Assembly: GCF_031846265.1 (NCBI RefSeq)
Contig: NZ_JAVRIA010000002.1
Span: 62,001 to 126,000 of the forward strand
DNA: 64,000 nucleotides
DNA from: Microcosmobacter mediterraneus
Lineage (GTDB): Bacteria > Bacteroidota > Bacteroidia > Flavobacteriales > Flavobacteriaceae
Reading direction: 5' to 3'
Shown piece after piece: positions 25,811 through 35,531 of the stretch. Position 1 is the stretch's first letter, and each line of letters begins with the position of its first letter. A program made the translations under genes and the position numbers. A model generated the notes under the pieces. It was not told the origin of the DNA. It worked only from the letters and a program-made list of their open reading frames with translations, and did no database searches.

Positions 25811-25910
25811 TAGTAGCCATATACAATAGGTTATATCTTTAACAACACTTACAAATCAAGTAAGGTGGTTAAAATATTTAGTAACTTTAGTACTTAGCTA
25901 TTAATCTTTT

Positions 25911-27836
25911 ATGAAGAAATCACTTCTCATCATATTATGCTTATCTAGTGTTTTTGTGTTTTCACAAACAAAACAAGTGGATAGTTTAAAACTCATTCTC
26001 AAAAACACTACAAATAAATACGAAATAGCTAAAACGTATTTGGCCTTAGCCCAAATGCATGAACGTATAGATCTTAATAAAGGAAAGTCTTTTGCTCATA
26101 AAGCTTTTACATACAAAGACAATGATTCGCTTTTAGCAGAAACTAATAATCAATTAGGGCGTTTTCAATTTTTTACGGCACAATTAGATTCTGCAACCTA
26201 TTACTTTGATAACACTAAAAAATTACTTCAAAAACTCGGAGAAGAGCAGCGAGTTGCCATTGTTAATATTAGTCTAGGAGCTATTCAACTTAGGCAAGGA
26301 GACTACAACAAAACTATTGAAACCTTAACTGAAAGTGCTCGTTATTTTGAAAAAAACAACGATTCTTTAAACGCTGCAAAATGTTACAGCAACATAGCTA
26401 GTGCATTTGCGGAATTAGAAATTTTCCCTAAGGCAATAGAATACAGCGAAAAAGCTTTGTTGGTTTTTGAAAGTCTGAACCAAACCCAGTTTAGGCTCAT
26501 TACACTTCCAAATTTAGCAACGCAATATTACAAAAATGAAGATACGCTAAAAGCCATAGACTATAACAATAAAGCGGAGAAATTGGCCATTAAACTTGGA
26601 GATAAACGTTCGTTATCCATCATTTACAACAATCTTGGCGATTTGTATTTAAACAAGAATTCTGAAAAAGCAAAACAGTATTTAGAGAAAACCTTGCAAT
26701 TAAAAAGCGAGCTCAATCTTAAATCAGGTATTGAAGTAACACAAAGTAATTTGGGTTATATTCATCTTAAGAACAAAGATTATGCAAAAGCCATTTCTTA
26801 TTTTAAAAAAGCGGAAGAACTCATCAAAGGTAAACAGCGTGTTTCTGTGTATAACAATCTAAAAGAGGCCTACAAAGGTCTTGGTCAAACGGCAAATGCC
26901 TTGTTATATTCTGAAAAAGCTAGCCAATTAAACGATAGTATCCTTAATACCGAAAGCCAAAAAAGCTTTATGGAGGTGCAAACAAAATACGAAACCGAAA
27001 AGAAAGAAAAAGAGATTCTTCAACTCACTAACGATAATCTTGAAGTTAATTATAAACGAAAACAAAATAGAAACCTCCTTTTTGCCGCTTTGGGAGCTTT
27101 ATTTCTAACCCTTTTACTTATTTATTTTTTATATAATAATGCCAAACGAAAACGGATTATTATGGAGCAAAACCTCACTATCAAAGAGCAAGAGTTTAAC
27201 CAACAATTAAAGTCTCAGGAGTTAGAAGGCATTGATGCTATTATAGATGCTCAAGAAGCTGAGCGTTCTAAAATTGCAGCTGATTTGCACGATAATTTAG
27301 GTAGCAAAGTTGCAACTCTAAAACTTTACTTAGAAAGCTATGATAACGAAGATGATTTTTCTAACTTCTACAAAAAACTAAAAAAGTTAATGGATACTAC
27401 TTATAACGAAATTCGTAGTATTTCAAAAAATAAAAACTTTGGCGCTCAGATTAGCAAAGGCTTAATTCCATCTACAAAACAAGTTGCAAAACAGATTTCG
27501 GAATCAAAAAAAATTGATATAAAATTAATTAATGTAGATGTCAATAAACGTATTGAAAGCGCACTCGAAATTCAAATATTTAGAATCATACAAGAGTTGC
27601 TCACTAATATCATAAAACATTCTGGTGCAACTGAAGCTATTGTGCAATTCTCCGAGAACGAGAATATTTTGAACATCATAGTAGAAGACAACGGAAAAGG
27701 GTTTGACATTAAAGCCTCAAAATCAGGAATTGGTTTAATTAATATAGAAAAACGGATACAGAAAATCAATGGTGAATTTATTATCGACACCTCAAAAGGA
27801 AAGGGTACAACAGTAATTTTAAACATTCCAATATGA
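25911..27836 (+). CDS. TPR-containing sensor histidine kinase (NarL-type partner)
   Basis: The 641-residue product has a signal peptide (cleavage near VFVFSQ), a periplasmic region of about six TPR repeats, one membrane helix at about residues 388-408, a coiled linker, and a HisKA_3 domain with phospho-acceptor His460 in AADLHDNLGSK. A HATPase_c domain closes the protein (DNGKGFD, then SGIGLINIEKR and GKGTTV). This layout is common in Bacteroidota and is thought to sense envelope signals through the TPRs. Its stop overlaps the response regulator start (ATGA), so the two are a translationally coupled pair. Confidence 0.93.
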   Translation: MKKSLLIILCLSSVFVFSQTKQVDSLKLILKNTTNKYEIAKTYLALAQMHERIDLNKGKSFAHKAFTYKDNDSLLAETNNQLGRFQFFTAQLDSATYYFDNTKKLLQKLGEEQRVAIVNISLGAIQLRQGDYNKTIETLTESARYFEKNNDSLNAAKCYSNIASAFAELEIFPKAIEYSEKALLVFESLNQTQFRLITLPNLATQYYKNEDTLKAIDYNNKAEKLAIKLGDKRSLSIIYNNLGDLYLNKNSEKAKQYLEKTLQLKSELNLKSGIEVTQSNLGYIHLKNKDYAKAISYFKKAEELIKGKQRVSVYNNLKEAYKGLGQTANALLYSEKASQLNDSILNTESQKSFMEVQTKYETEKKEKEILQLTNDNLEVNYKRKQNRNLLFAALGALFLTLLLIYFLYNNAKRKRIIMEQNLTIKEQEFNQQLKSQELEGIDAIIDAQEAERSKIAADLHDNLGSKVATLKLYLESYDNEDDFSNFYKKLKKLMDTTYNEIRSISKNKNFGAQISKGLIPSTKQVAKQISESKKIDIKLINVDVNKRIESALEIQIFRIIQELLTNIIKHSGATEAIVQFSENENILNIIVEDNGKGFDIKASKSGIGLINIEKRIQKINGEFIIDTSKGKGTTVILNIPI

Positions 27837-28465
27837 GTATTAAAGTTATAATAGTAGACGATCATCAACTCTTTATAGATGGCTTAAAATCTATTCTTTC
27901 AAAAGCTTTAGAAATAGAAATTATAGGTGAAGCTAATAATGGGTTGGACACTCTAAAATTGCTGGAAAATGAATTGCAACCAGATATCATACTTACTGAT
28001 ATTAGAATGCCAATACTAGACGGCATCGAACTAACAAAGACTATAACAAGGGATTATCCAAAAATTAAAGTTTTGGCGCTTAGTATGTTTGATCAAACTC
28101 CAGATGTTATTGAGATGTTAGAAGCAGGTGCTAAAGGATATGTCACCAAGAACGTAGAAAAAACTGAACTAATCTTGGCCATTAACACCTTAATAAAAGG
28201 AGACTATTTTTTTAGCGATACCATACCAAAAGAAGTTGAAAATTGGTTTAATAAAGAAGATACAAGAATTGGAGATTCTCAACTTACGCGTCGCGAAAAG
28301 GAAATTCTTCAACTTATTGTTAAGGGTAGAACCTCTATTGAAATGGCAAATCAACTCAGCTTAAGTAAATATACCATAGATACGCATCGTAAAAATATTC
28401 ATAAAAAACTAGGTATAAAAAGTAATACTGGTTTGGTAAATTATGCTTTGAAAAATATACATTAA
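27833..28465 (+). CDS. NarL/FixJ-family response regulator
   Basis: This 210-residue regulator has a receiver domain with DD at residues 9-10, the phospho-acceptor Asp56 in LTDIRMP and the conserved Lys in KGYVTKN. A LuxR-type helix-turn-helix near residues 145-205 follows (LTRREKEILQLIVKGRTS, then SKYTIDTHRKNIHKKL). It should be phosphorylated by the kinase encoded upstream. The nearest candidate targets are the TACCTA palindromes at 25092-25107 and 25795-25810. Its 3' end overlaps the convergent 28462 gene by four bases. Confidence 0.93.
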   Translation: MSIKVIIVDDHQLFIDGLKSILSKALEIEIIGEANNGLDTLKLLENELQPDIILTDIRMPILDGIELTKTITRDYPKIKVLALSMFDQTPDVIEMLEAGAKGYVTKNVEKTELILAINTLIKGDYFFSDTIPKEVENWFNKEDTRIGDSQLTRREKEILQLIVKGRTSIEMANQLSLSKYTIDTHRKNIHKKLGIKSNTGLVNYALKNIH

Positions 28466-31119
28466 AGCACAAACCTATACGTAGCTTTAATTAAAAATGT
28501 ATTGTTGGGTTTCTGACCAAATATTTGATTGTCAACAATACCACTAAAACTATTATTTACATCACCCAAACCATCAATACCTTGAGACCAAACCAAAAAT
28601 ATTTCTGATCCAGGAATATACTCCCAACGCACTACCAGATTAGACCTAAACTGTACAAAAGCAAAGTTTGGGTCACCAAAACTGTAATCTGTATTACCAT
28701 CTAAGTCTTCATCAACTAAATAACCTCCATTACTAGATTCGATTTGGTTATCATTATACAACGTAATACGTTCATTAATATCTTCTGCTATGGGATTATT
28801 TACATAATTAAAGCCTGAGAATTTAGCTTTAAAAATAAAGGGTTGACCATAATACTGAATAGTGAGGTTAGGATTAATATTGTAGTTAACTCTAAGTGTT
28901 GCGCTAAAACTCTCATTATCTATTGCACCTAATATATAACGCTGAGTGCCATTAAAATCTCGCTGAGTAACATATTGAGTTTTACTAGGATTTTCTTCGT
29001 ATTGCAGATTAAGTGATGCACTTAATGCGTTAAGTGGTTGATATCTAAAACGAAGCTCGTAACGTTTAAGAGAAAAATTATTTTGTTTTGCTCTAGAATT
29101 CACATAACCAATCGTGGTGCTTAATCGTTTTCTTTGATCTGTACCAACAAACAAATACCAAAAATTTTCTTCATTGTATCGCCAACGTGGACCTCCTCTT
29201 AAAAAAGTATTGGTGAATATTCTTGGTTTATGAGCAGCTCCAAAATCGGCAAACCAGTTGTTTATAAAATTAACAAAACCTCCCATTTCGTATTGAATAC
29301 GATTATAGTTCCCTTCAAAATCAAAAGCTGTTGATAACTCTAAACCAACATTTGCCTGTCTAAACCAACTTGTTGGTTTATTAAAAAGTCTTCTGATATT
29401 AGAGTATTGACGAATATCATCAGCTTGCCGCAAAAAACCTATATCATTAAGTTCTAGCTCTGGCGATTTCCAATTACCTCCAATATTATAACGCCAATTT
29501 CCAGCTCCGCCTTTACCTATTTCAAAATTTCCTCCAGTTCCTGTTAACGATGTTCTGTTAGGGTCTACACTTACATGACTTGCATCTTCTCTTTGAAATA
29601 AATGTGTTAATGAGCGTTGTGTAATCTCAATAGCTTCTTTACTTCCTGTTACATGACTAAACGACATATTACCTTGAAAATAATAGGTTCTGTTTTTCCA
29701 GTTGTGTCTAAAGTCCAATCCGCCAGAATAGGCATTCTTTCTAAGAAAATTAACGTTGTCTTCAATATTTCGATTAGTTGCCGTAAAAATTGCGCCTACA
29801 TAAGAATTTCTATTATTAAAATCTTTTTGAGCTCTAGTAACTAAATAGTTTGTAAATGGCTCTACTAATTCTTCTCGTTCTTGTCCTACTTGAGGCAAAC
29901 TATTAATAACGTCCTGTCTTTCATCTAGTTTTACAATCCCATACTCTTTAGACGTAATACTTTCTAAAATACCAATAGCCCAGCCATTTTTGGTTTTACC
30001 ACTAAACTTAGCTGCACCTAAAATTGTTGAAAAATTAGGAATATCTTCATACTCTCCTAGGCTTCCATCAGCACTTGTGATGCCTTGAGGTGTTCTACCA
30101 ATTCGTCTAGAGAAAAACAAATTGTCAGCACCTCCTCCAATTCTAAAATCGAATACATTTTTATTCTCTACAAAAAATGGGCGTCGCTCTTGGAAAAAAA
30201 TCTCAAAACCATCTAATGCAATAGCTCCTGGATCAGCGTCTACTTGACCAAAATCTGGATTAATAGTTAAGTCAACTGTAAGATCATTAGTAATTCCAAT
30301 TTTTGCATCTAAACCACCTGTAAGTTTCGTATCGCTTCCATCTCTAAAAGGATTTCCTGCTTGAGCTTCGTAAGTATCTAATTGCGCAACAGTATAAGGC
30401 TGAATTTCCAATTGCTTTTGTGGTTTAAGACCAATTAAGCCATGTAATTCACCAAATTCACTTACCCAACCTGGTGGATTAGCATCTAGTGGTTGCCAAG
30501 TGGAGCGCTCTTCATTATTAAAGTAACGTCTTGTGGATTGTAATCCCCAAATTTGTGCTTGTTCATCTCCAAATCGTAATTGACTTAAAGGTATACGCAT
30601 TTCTGCAGACCAACCATCTATATCTATTTTTGTATCTGTATACCATATAGGATTCCAACTATCATCAAAATTTCCATTATTTGATACAAACTCATCACCT
30701 TTAACACCAGAAGCAGATATTGTAAAAGAAAATGCAGACCTATCATCGTTGTAACTATCTAAATTTATCTCTACCCAATCTCCAGGGAAATCATCACGTC
30801 TTCCCATTCGTTTTTCTATGGTATTTGGGTCAGCTTGATAACATTTAAATGCAACATATAGATTTTTAGCATCATATAGAATTTTCATCTTAGTTTGCTC
30901 TGTTGGTGGTGTGCCAACATCTGGTTGAAATTCTATGTAATCTGTTGTCCATTCTACTAAATCCCAAGCAGAATCGTCTAAAACACCATCAATAGTTGGA
31001 GCATCTCCTGTTATTACTTTTGTAGTATAAATACGTTTAGGAATTATAGAATCTTGAGCTTCTATTTCTGCTGCGATAAATGCAGCAAAAAGTGACAAAG
31101 CGAAAGTGATTGATTTCAT
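28462..31119 (-). CDS. CBM9-like / DUF5916 outer-membrane protein
   Basis: The 885-residue protein has a signal peptide (cut near EIEAQ). A CBM9-like beta-sandwich follows at about residues 30-225 (DGVLDDSAWD, YVAFKCYQ, WSAEMRIPLSQLRFG). A large C-terminal region typical of DUF5916 follows, with FQERRPFFVENKNVFDF and many alternating aromatic strands ending in TYRFVL, which points to an outer-membrane beta-barrel. The cargo or ligand is unknown. It is monocistronic. Confidence 0.85.
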   Translation of the reverse strand: MKSITFALSLFAAFIAAEIEAQDSIIPKRIYTTKVITGDAPTIDGVLDDSAWDLVEWTTDYIEFQPDVGTPPTEQTKMKILYDAKNLYVAFKCYQADPNTIEKRMGRRDDFPGDWVEINLDSYNDDRSAFSFTISASGVKGDEFVSNNGNFDDSWNPIWYTDTKIDIDGWSAEMRIPLSQLRFGDEQAQIWGLQSTRRYFNNEERSTWQPLDANPPGWVSEFGELHGLIGLKPQKQLEIQPYTVAQLDTYEAQAGNPFRDGSDTKLTGGLDAKIGITNDLTVDLTINPDFGQVDADPGAIALDGFEIFFQERRPFFVENKNVFDFRIGGGADNLFFSRRIGRTPQGITSADGSLGEYEDIPNFSTILGAAKFSGKTKNGWAIGILESITSKEYGIVKLDERQDVINSLPQVGQEREELVEPFTNYLVTRAQKDFNNRNSYVGAIFTATNRNIEDNVNFLRKNAYSGGLDFRHNWKNRTYYFQGNMSFSHVTGSKEAIEITQRSLTHLFQREDASHVSVDPNRTSLTGTGGNFEIGKGGAGNWRYNIGGNWKSPELELNDIGFLRQADDIRQYSNIRRLFNKPTSWFRQANVGLELSTAFDFEGNYNRIQYEMGGFVNFINNWFADFGAAHKPRIFTNTFLRGGPRWRYNEENFWYLFVGTDQRKRLSTTIGYVNSRAKQNNFSLKRYELRFRYQPLNALSASLNLQYEENPSKTQYVTQRDFNGTQRYILGAIDNESFSATLRVNYNINPNLTIQYYGQPFIFKAKFSGFNYVNNPIAEDINERITLYNDNQIESSNGGYLVDEDLDGNTDYSFGDPNFAFVQFRSNLVVRWEYIPGSEIFLVWSQGIDGLGDVNNSFSGIVDNQIFGQKPNNTFLIKATYRFVL

Positions 31120-31270
31120 TTAGGTTGGTCTTTATTCCGTAATAGACTTAAAACTAATCGGAGTGTTACACTTAAGCATTATGATTAGCAAAAAATTAAC
31201 GGATTTAACATAATTAATATTCTTTCTCAAAAATTTAATAAACTCCTTTAAAAATAGTAGGCTTTAGTAT

Positions 31271-31300
31271 TTGGTAATCACACTATTTATCGTAAATTTG
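31271..31300 (+). promoter_or_regulatory. rplM-rpsI promoter
   Basis: TTG at 31271-31273, a 19-nt spacer and TAAATTTG at 31293-31300 match the Bacteroidota pattern TTG-N17-23-TAnnTTTG. Transcription should start about 31307. Confidence 0.75.
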
Positions 31301-31304
31301 CAAA

Positions 31305-31369
31305 CTCTTTTTTAGAGAGGAATGTTTAATTAAAATCTGTCTTTAGACAGGAAAACTAAATTATTAAGT
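31305..31369 (+). promoter_or_regulatory. Candidate L13 leader RNA
   Basis: The untranslated leader of rplM holds two small hairpins: CTCT/AGAG at 31305-31317 and CTGTC/GACAG at 31337-31350. Such a leader could let L13 control its own operon. L13 leaders have been proposed in Bacteroidia, but I cannot run the covariance model here. Confidence 0.4.
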
Positions 31370-31825
31370 GTGGATACATTAAGCTACAAAACAGTTTCTG
31401 CTAACAAAGCTACCGTAAACAAGGAGTGGGTTTTAGTAGATGCTGATGGACAAAACTTAGGCCGCTTAGCATCTAAAGTTGCAAAACTTTTAAGAGGTAA
31501 GCACAAGCCAAACTTCACACCACACGTTGATTGCGGAGATAATGTAATCATTATTAATGCAGAAAAAATCAACCTTACAGGTAAAAAGTGGAATGACAAA
31601 ACGTACATTCGTCACACTGGTTATCCTGGTGGTCAAAGAAGTTTAACTGCTAATGAATTGTTTGACAAAGATCCAACAAGACTAGTAGAAAAATCAGTAA
31701 AAGGAATGCTCCCTAAAAACAAATTAGGTGCAGTTTTATTCCGTAACCTTAACGTTGTTGTAGGTTCTGAGCACAAACATGAGGCTCAAAAACCAAAAAC
31801 AATCAATTTAAACGAATTTAACTAA
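31370..31825 (+). CDS. rplM: 50S ribosomal protein L13
   Basis: The 151-residue product starts with GTG at 31370 (MDTLSYKTVSANKATV), a start seen in flavobacterial homologues, and has the L13 signature regions WVLVDADGQNLGRLAS and VEKSVKGMLPKNKLG. L13 is an early assembly protein of the large subunit. Its stop overlaps the rpsI start by one base (TAATG), which gives coupled translation of L13 and S9. Confidence 0.97.
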   Translation: MDTLSYKTVSANKATVNKEWVLVDADGQNLGRLASKVAKLLRGKHKPNFTPHVDCGDNVIIINAEKINLTGKKWNDKTYIRHTGYPGGQRSLTANELFDKDPTRLVEKSVKGMLPKNKLGAVLFRNLNVVVGSEHKHEAQKPKTINLNEFN

Positions 31826-32211
31826 TGGAAGTAATTCACAAAATCGGCCGTAGAAAGACGGCTGTTGCTCGTGTGTATGTTGCTAAAGGAAAAGGTAACA
31901 TCACGGTTAACAAAAAGGACATGGCAACGTATTTCCCTACAGCTACTTTACAGTATAAGGTAAATCAACCGTTAGCAATGACCAACAATGATGGCAACTT
32001 TGATATTACAGTAAATGTATATGGAGGTGGTATTACAGGACAGGCTGAGGCTGTTCGCTTAGCTTTATCTCGTGCAATGTGCGAATTAGATGAAGAAAAT
32101 AGAACAATTTTAAAGCCAGAAGGACTATTAACAAGAGACCCAAGAATGGTAGAGCGTAAGAAATTCGGACAGAAGAAAGCGCGTAAGAAATTCCAGTTCT
32201 CTAAACGTTAA
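31825..32211 (+). CDS. rpsI: 30S ribosomal protein S9
   Basis: The 128-residue protein begins with IGRRKTAVARVYV and ends with the basic tail KKFGQKKARKKFQFSKR, whose last residues contact the P-site tRNA in known ribosomes. It is the second gene of the rplM-rpsI operon. A short inverted repeat (GCCGAA/TTCGGC at 32219-32233) follows without a clear T-run. Confidence 0.97.
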   Translation: MEVIHKIGRRKTAVARVYVAKGKGNITVNKKDMATYFPTATLQYKVNQPLAMTNNDGNFDITVNVYGGGITGQAEAVRLALSRAMCELDEENRTILKPEGLLTRDPRMVERKKFGQKKARKKFQFSKR

Positions 32212-32340
32212 TATTACTGCCGAAATATTCGGCCATTATCAATTAATAAATTAAATTTTAGTTTAGCATCTAAATGCTTGAGGCGAATGAAAATGACCAC
32301 TTAAACATTGCTAATCAAAAGAACGTAAACTATTACAAAC

Positions 32341-33120
32341 ATGGGAAAAGTAGAAGTTAAAGACTTACTTGATGCAGGTGTACATTTTGGACACCTTACT
32401 AGAAAATGGGATCCAAACATGGCTCCTTACATTTATATGGAGCGTAATGGCATCCATATTATTAATCTTTACAAAACTGCAGCAAAAATCGAAGAGACTT
32501 CACAGGCACTTCATAAGATTGCAGCTTCTGGAAAGAAAATTTTATTTGTTGCTACAAAAAAGCAAGCCAAAGACATCGTAGCTGAAAAAGCTGGTGCTGT
32601 AAATATGCCATATATTACTGAGCGTTGGCCAGGTGGTATGTTAACAAACTTCGTTACTATTAGAAAAGCAGTTAAGAAAATGGCTGCAATTGATAGAATG
32701 AAGAAAGACGGAACTTTTAATTCGCTTTCTAAGAAAGAGCGTTTACAAGTTGATCGTCAACGTGCTAAATTAGAAAAGAATTTAGGTTCTATTTCTGATA
32801 TGACACGTTTACCAGGTGCATTATTTGTTGTTGACATTAAACGTGAACATATTGCAATTAAAGAAGCTCAAAAATTAAACATTCCAATCTTTGCAATGGT
32901 AGATACTAACTCTGATCCACGTCAGGTTGACTATCTTATACCTTCAAATGATGACGCTTCTAAATCTATTGATAAGATATTATCTCTAGTAACCTCTGCA
33001 ATTAATGATGGTTTAACAGAACGTAAGTCTGAAAAAGCTGGGAATAAAAAACCTGAAACTCCAAAGGCTGAGGCAAAAGTAGCTCCTGTGGAAGCAGCAG
33101 CAACTCAAGAAGAGGAATAA
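32341..33120 (+). CDS. rpsB: 30S ribosomal protein S2
   Basis: The 259-residue protein has the S2 motifs VHFGHLTRKWDP near the start, and later RWPGGMLTNF and DTNSDPRQVDYLIPSNDD. The C-terminal 30 residues are Lys/Ala/Glu-rich, as is common in S2. It is followed by tsf, the usual pairing, with a hairpin in between. A 129-bp gap separates it from rpsI, so it may have its own promoter. Confidence 0.97.
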   Translation: MGKVEVKDLLDAGVHFGHLTRKWDPNMAPYIYMERNGIHIINLYKTAAKIEETSQALHKIAASGKKILFVATKKQAKDIVAEKAGAVNMPYITERWPGGMLTNFVTIRKAVKKMAAIDRMKKDGTFNSLSKKERLQVDRQRAKLEKNLGSISDMTRLPGALFVVDIKREHIAIKEAQKLNIPIFAMVDTNSDPRQVDYLIPSNDDASKSIDKILSLVTSAINDGLTERKSEKAGNKKPETPKAEAKVAPVEAAATQEEE

Positions 33121-33139
33121 TAACTAAGTACAATACATT

Positions 33140-33188
33140 AAGTCGTTTAATTCCTTTTTAATTAAAGATGTATTAAACGACTTTTTTT
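33140..33188 (+). terminator. Hairpin with T-run between rpsB and tsf
   Basis: AAGTCGTTTAAT (33140-33151) pairs perfectly with 33172-33183 and a T-run follows, only 12 nt before the tsf start. No promoter fits after it, so it probably acts as a partial terminator that lowers tsf relative to rpsB. Confidence 0.75.
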
Positions 33189-33200
33189 AAATTATTAAAT

Positions 33201-34031
33201 ATGGAATCTATGGTAAAAATAACTGCCGCAGAAGTAAATAAATTAAGAAAAACTACAGGTGCAGGTATGATGGACTGCAAAAAAGCCTTAGTTGAAGCAG
33301 AAGGTGATTTTGATAAAGCTATTGAAATCTTACGTAAAAAAGGTCAGAAAGTAGCTGCTAAAAGAGCTGATAGAGAATCTACAGAAGGTGCTGCAATCAC
33401 TAAAGTAAATGGAGAAAGTACAGCAGGTGTTGCCATTGTATTAGGATGTGAAACTGATTTTGTAGGTAAAAACGAAAGCTTTGTAACCTTAGCACATGAA
33501 TTAGCAGAAGTTGCTTTAGGATGCAGTTCTAAAGATGAATTTTTAGCTGCTGATTTTGGAGGTATGACTGTAGCTGATAAGTTAATTGAACAAACAGGAG
33601 TCATTGGTGAAAAACTAGATATCAATGCTTTTGAAAAAGTTGAAGCACCATTCGTAGGATCTTATATTCACGCTGGTAATAAAATTGCCACGTTAGTAGG
33701 TTTATCTGCTGCTGTTGAAGGTGCAGATGTAGTTGCTAAGGATGTGGCTATGCAAGCTGCAGCTATGAATCCAATTGCTTTAAACGAAGACGGTGTAGAT
33801 GCCTCTATCGTAGAGAAAGAAATTGAGATTGCTAAGGATCAATTACGTCAAGAAGGAAAGCCTGAAGCTATGTTAGAAAATATTGCTAAAGGAAAACTTA
33901 AACGTTTCTTTAAAGATAACACATTAGTAAATCAAGCATTTATAAAAGATAGTAAAGTAAGTGTTGCTGATTATGTTAAGTCTATTGGTGATGTTGCTGT
34001 AACTAACTTTAAACGTGTAGCTTTAGGATAA
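33201..34031 (+). CDS. tsf: Elongation factor Ts
   Basis: The 276-residue protein has the N-terminal UBA-like helix set (KITAAEVNKLRKTTGAGMMDCKKAL) and the TDFVGKNE motif that contacts EF-Tu. It exchanges GDP for GTP on EF-Tu. The first ATG at 33201 adds three residues to the usual start; the ATG at 33210 is equally possible. It is co-transcribed with rpsB through the intervening hairpin. Confidence 0.96.
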   Translation: MESMVKITAAEVNKLRKTTGAGMMDCKKALVEAEGDFDKAIEILRKKGQKVAAKRADRESTEGAAITKVNGESTAGVAIVLGCETDFVGKNESFVTLAHELAEVALGCSSKDEFLAADFGGMTVADKLIEQTGVIGEKLDINAFEKVEAPFVGSYIHAGNKIATLVGLSAAVEGADVVAKDVAMQAAAMNPIALNEDGVDASIVEKEIEIAKDQLRQEGKPEAMLENIAKGKLKRFFKDNTLVNQAFIKDSKVSVADYVKSIGDVAVTNFKRVALG

Positions 34032-34051
34032 TTTAAAGCATAGAATATTGT

Positions 34052-34084
34052 AAAAAGCCTTTCAAAAATTGAGAGGCTTTTTTT
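34052..34084 (+). terminator. Terminator after tsf
   Basis: AAAAAGCCTTTC pairs with GAGAGGCTTTTT across a short A-rich loop, with one mismatch, and ends in a T-run. Confidence 0.8.
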
Positions 34085-34124
34085 AATCTCAAAACTTTCA
34101 CTTTTAAATAGAACAATATTTGTT

Positions 34125-34132
34125 TAGATTTG
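34125..34132 (+). promoter_or_regulatory. -7 box of the pyrH promoter
   Basis: TAGATTTG fits TAnnTTTG and lies 20 bp before the ATG at 34153. It falls inside an in-frame TTG extension, which argues for the ATG as the true start. Confidence 0.65.
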
Positions 34133-34152
34133 CTAAACTTTCAAAATCACTC

Positions 34153-34860
34153 ATGAAATATAAAAGAATACTTCTTAAACTCTCTGGCGAGGCTTTAATG
34201 GGAGAACGTCAATATGGAATTGATCCTGCACGCTTAGCAGAGTATGCAGAAGATATTAAAGCCATTACAGATCTTGGTGTTCAAGTTGCTATTGTTATAG
34301 GTGGCGGAAATATTTTTAGAGGTGTTGCTGGTGCAAGTAATGGTATGGACAGAGTACAAGGTGACCATATGGGAATGTTAGCAACTGTTATTAATGGTTT
34401 AGCATTACAAGGTGCATTAGAAGATTCTAATATTCCAACACGACTCCAATCTGCCATTCATATCGATGAAGTTGCTGAGCCTTTTATTATGCGTAAAGCG
34501 GTAAGACATTTAGAGAAAGGTCGTGTCGTTATTTTTGGAGGTGGAACAGGTAACCCATATTTTACGACAGACTCTGCTGCAGTATTACGTGCTATAGAAA
34601 TAAAAGCTGATGTGATCTTAAAAGGAACTCGAGTAGATGGTATATACACAGCAGATCCAGAAAAAGATACCACAGCTGTAAAATTTGATCATATTTCTTT
34701 TGATGATGTTTTAAGTAAAGGACTTAAAGTCATGGATACAACAGCTTTTACATTAAGTCAAGAAAACCAACTACCAATCATAGTTTTTGATATGAATAAA
34801 AAAGGTAACTTGCTAAAAGTGATTTCTGGAGAAAATATAGGAACAAAAGTAAACCTTTAA
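34153..34860 (+). CDS. pyrH: UMP kinase
   Basis: The 235-residue protein starting at the ATG at 34153 reads MKYKRILLKLSGEALMG, the normal UMP kinase start. An open frame extends to a TTG at 34120, but that part overlaps the promoter. The amino-acid-kinase fold is shown by VIGGGNIFRG and by GGTGNPYFTTDSAA. It phosphorylates UMP to UDP in pyrimidine synthesis. It is followed by frr, a common pairing. Confidence 0.96.
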   Translation: MKYKRILLKLSGEALMGERQYGIDPARLAEYAEDIKAITDLGVQVAIVIGGGNIFRGVAGASNGMDRVQGDHMGMLATVINGLALQGALEDSNIPTRLQSAIHIDEVAEPFIMRKAVRHLEKGRVVIFGGGTGNPYFTTDSAAVLRAIEIKADVILKGTRVDGIYTADPEKDTTAVKFDHISFDDVLSKGLKVMDTTAFTLSQENQLPIIVFDMNKKGNLLKVISGENIGTKVNL

Positions 34861-34916
34861 ACGTCTATAAAATTTGGCTTAGATTTTGATAATTCTCAAT
34901 TAAAACAGTTTACATC

Positions 34917-35474
34917 ATGAACGAAGACATAAAATTTATAATAGATACAGCAAAAGAAGCCATGGATAATGCTATATCTCACTTAGAAAAACAACTTTCT
35001 AATATAAGAGCAGGAAAAGCAAGTCCTGCCATGTTGGGTAGTGTTATGGTAGATTATTATGGTTCTCAGACACCATTAAACCAAGTAGCTAATGTAAATA
35101 CGCCTGATGGTCGAACCATCACAGTACAACCGTGGGAAAAAGCTATGCTTCAAGAAATAGAACGAGGTATTATGGTTGCTAATCTTGGATTTAACCCTAT
35201 GAATAACGGCGAATCCATTATTATTAACGTTCCGCCATTAACAGAAGAGCGCAGACGAAGTCTAGCAAAACAAGCTAAGGCAGAGGCTGAAGATGCTAAA
35301 GTTGGTATTAGAAATGCTCGAAAAGATGCAAACAATGATATTAAAAAAACAGATGACGCCTCTGAAGACTTAAAAGGTAATGCTGAAATAGATGTGCAAC
35401 AATTAACAGATAAATACGTTACAAGAGTTGACGATATGCTAAGTCTGAAAGAAAAAGAAATAATGACAGTATAA
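34917..35474 (+). CDS. frr: Ribosome recycling factor
   Basis: The 185-residue protein carries RRF signatures: LSNIRAGKASPAML, PWEKAMLQEIERGI and PPLTEERRRSLAKQAK. It splits post-termination ribosomes together with EF-G. It lies 56 bp after pyrH and ends at a strong terminator. Confidence 0.97.
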   Translation: MNEDIKFIIDTAKEAMDNAISHLEKQLSNIRAGKASPAMLGSVMVDYYGSQTPLNQVANVNTPDGRTITVQPWEKAMLQEIERGIMVANLGFNPMNNGESIIINVPPLTEERRRSLAKQAKAEAEDAKVGIRNARKDANNDIKKTDDASEDLKGNAEIDVQQLTDKYVTRVDDMLSLKEKEIMTV

Positions 35475-35477
35475 TAG

Positions 35478-35507
35478 AAAAGCGACATAATTGTCGCTTT
35501 TTTTTTC
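35478..35507 (+). terminator. Terminator after frr
   Basis: AAAAGCGACA (35478-35487) pairs with TGTCGCTTTT (35492-35501), with a 4-nt loop and a long T-run. Confidence 0.88.
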
Positions 35508-35531
35508 TAGTCTAACCCTCTATATAGTTTA

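Noticed and set aside
34120..34152. TTG-started extension of pyrH
   Set aside because: It covers the TAGATTTG promoter box, and the ATG at 34153 gives the normal N-terminus.
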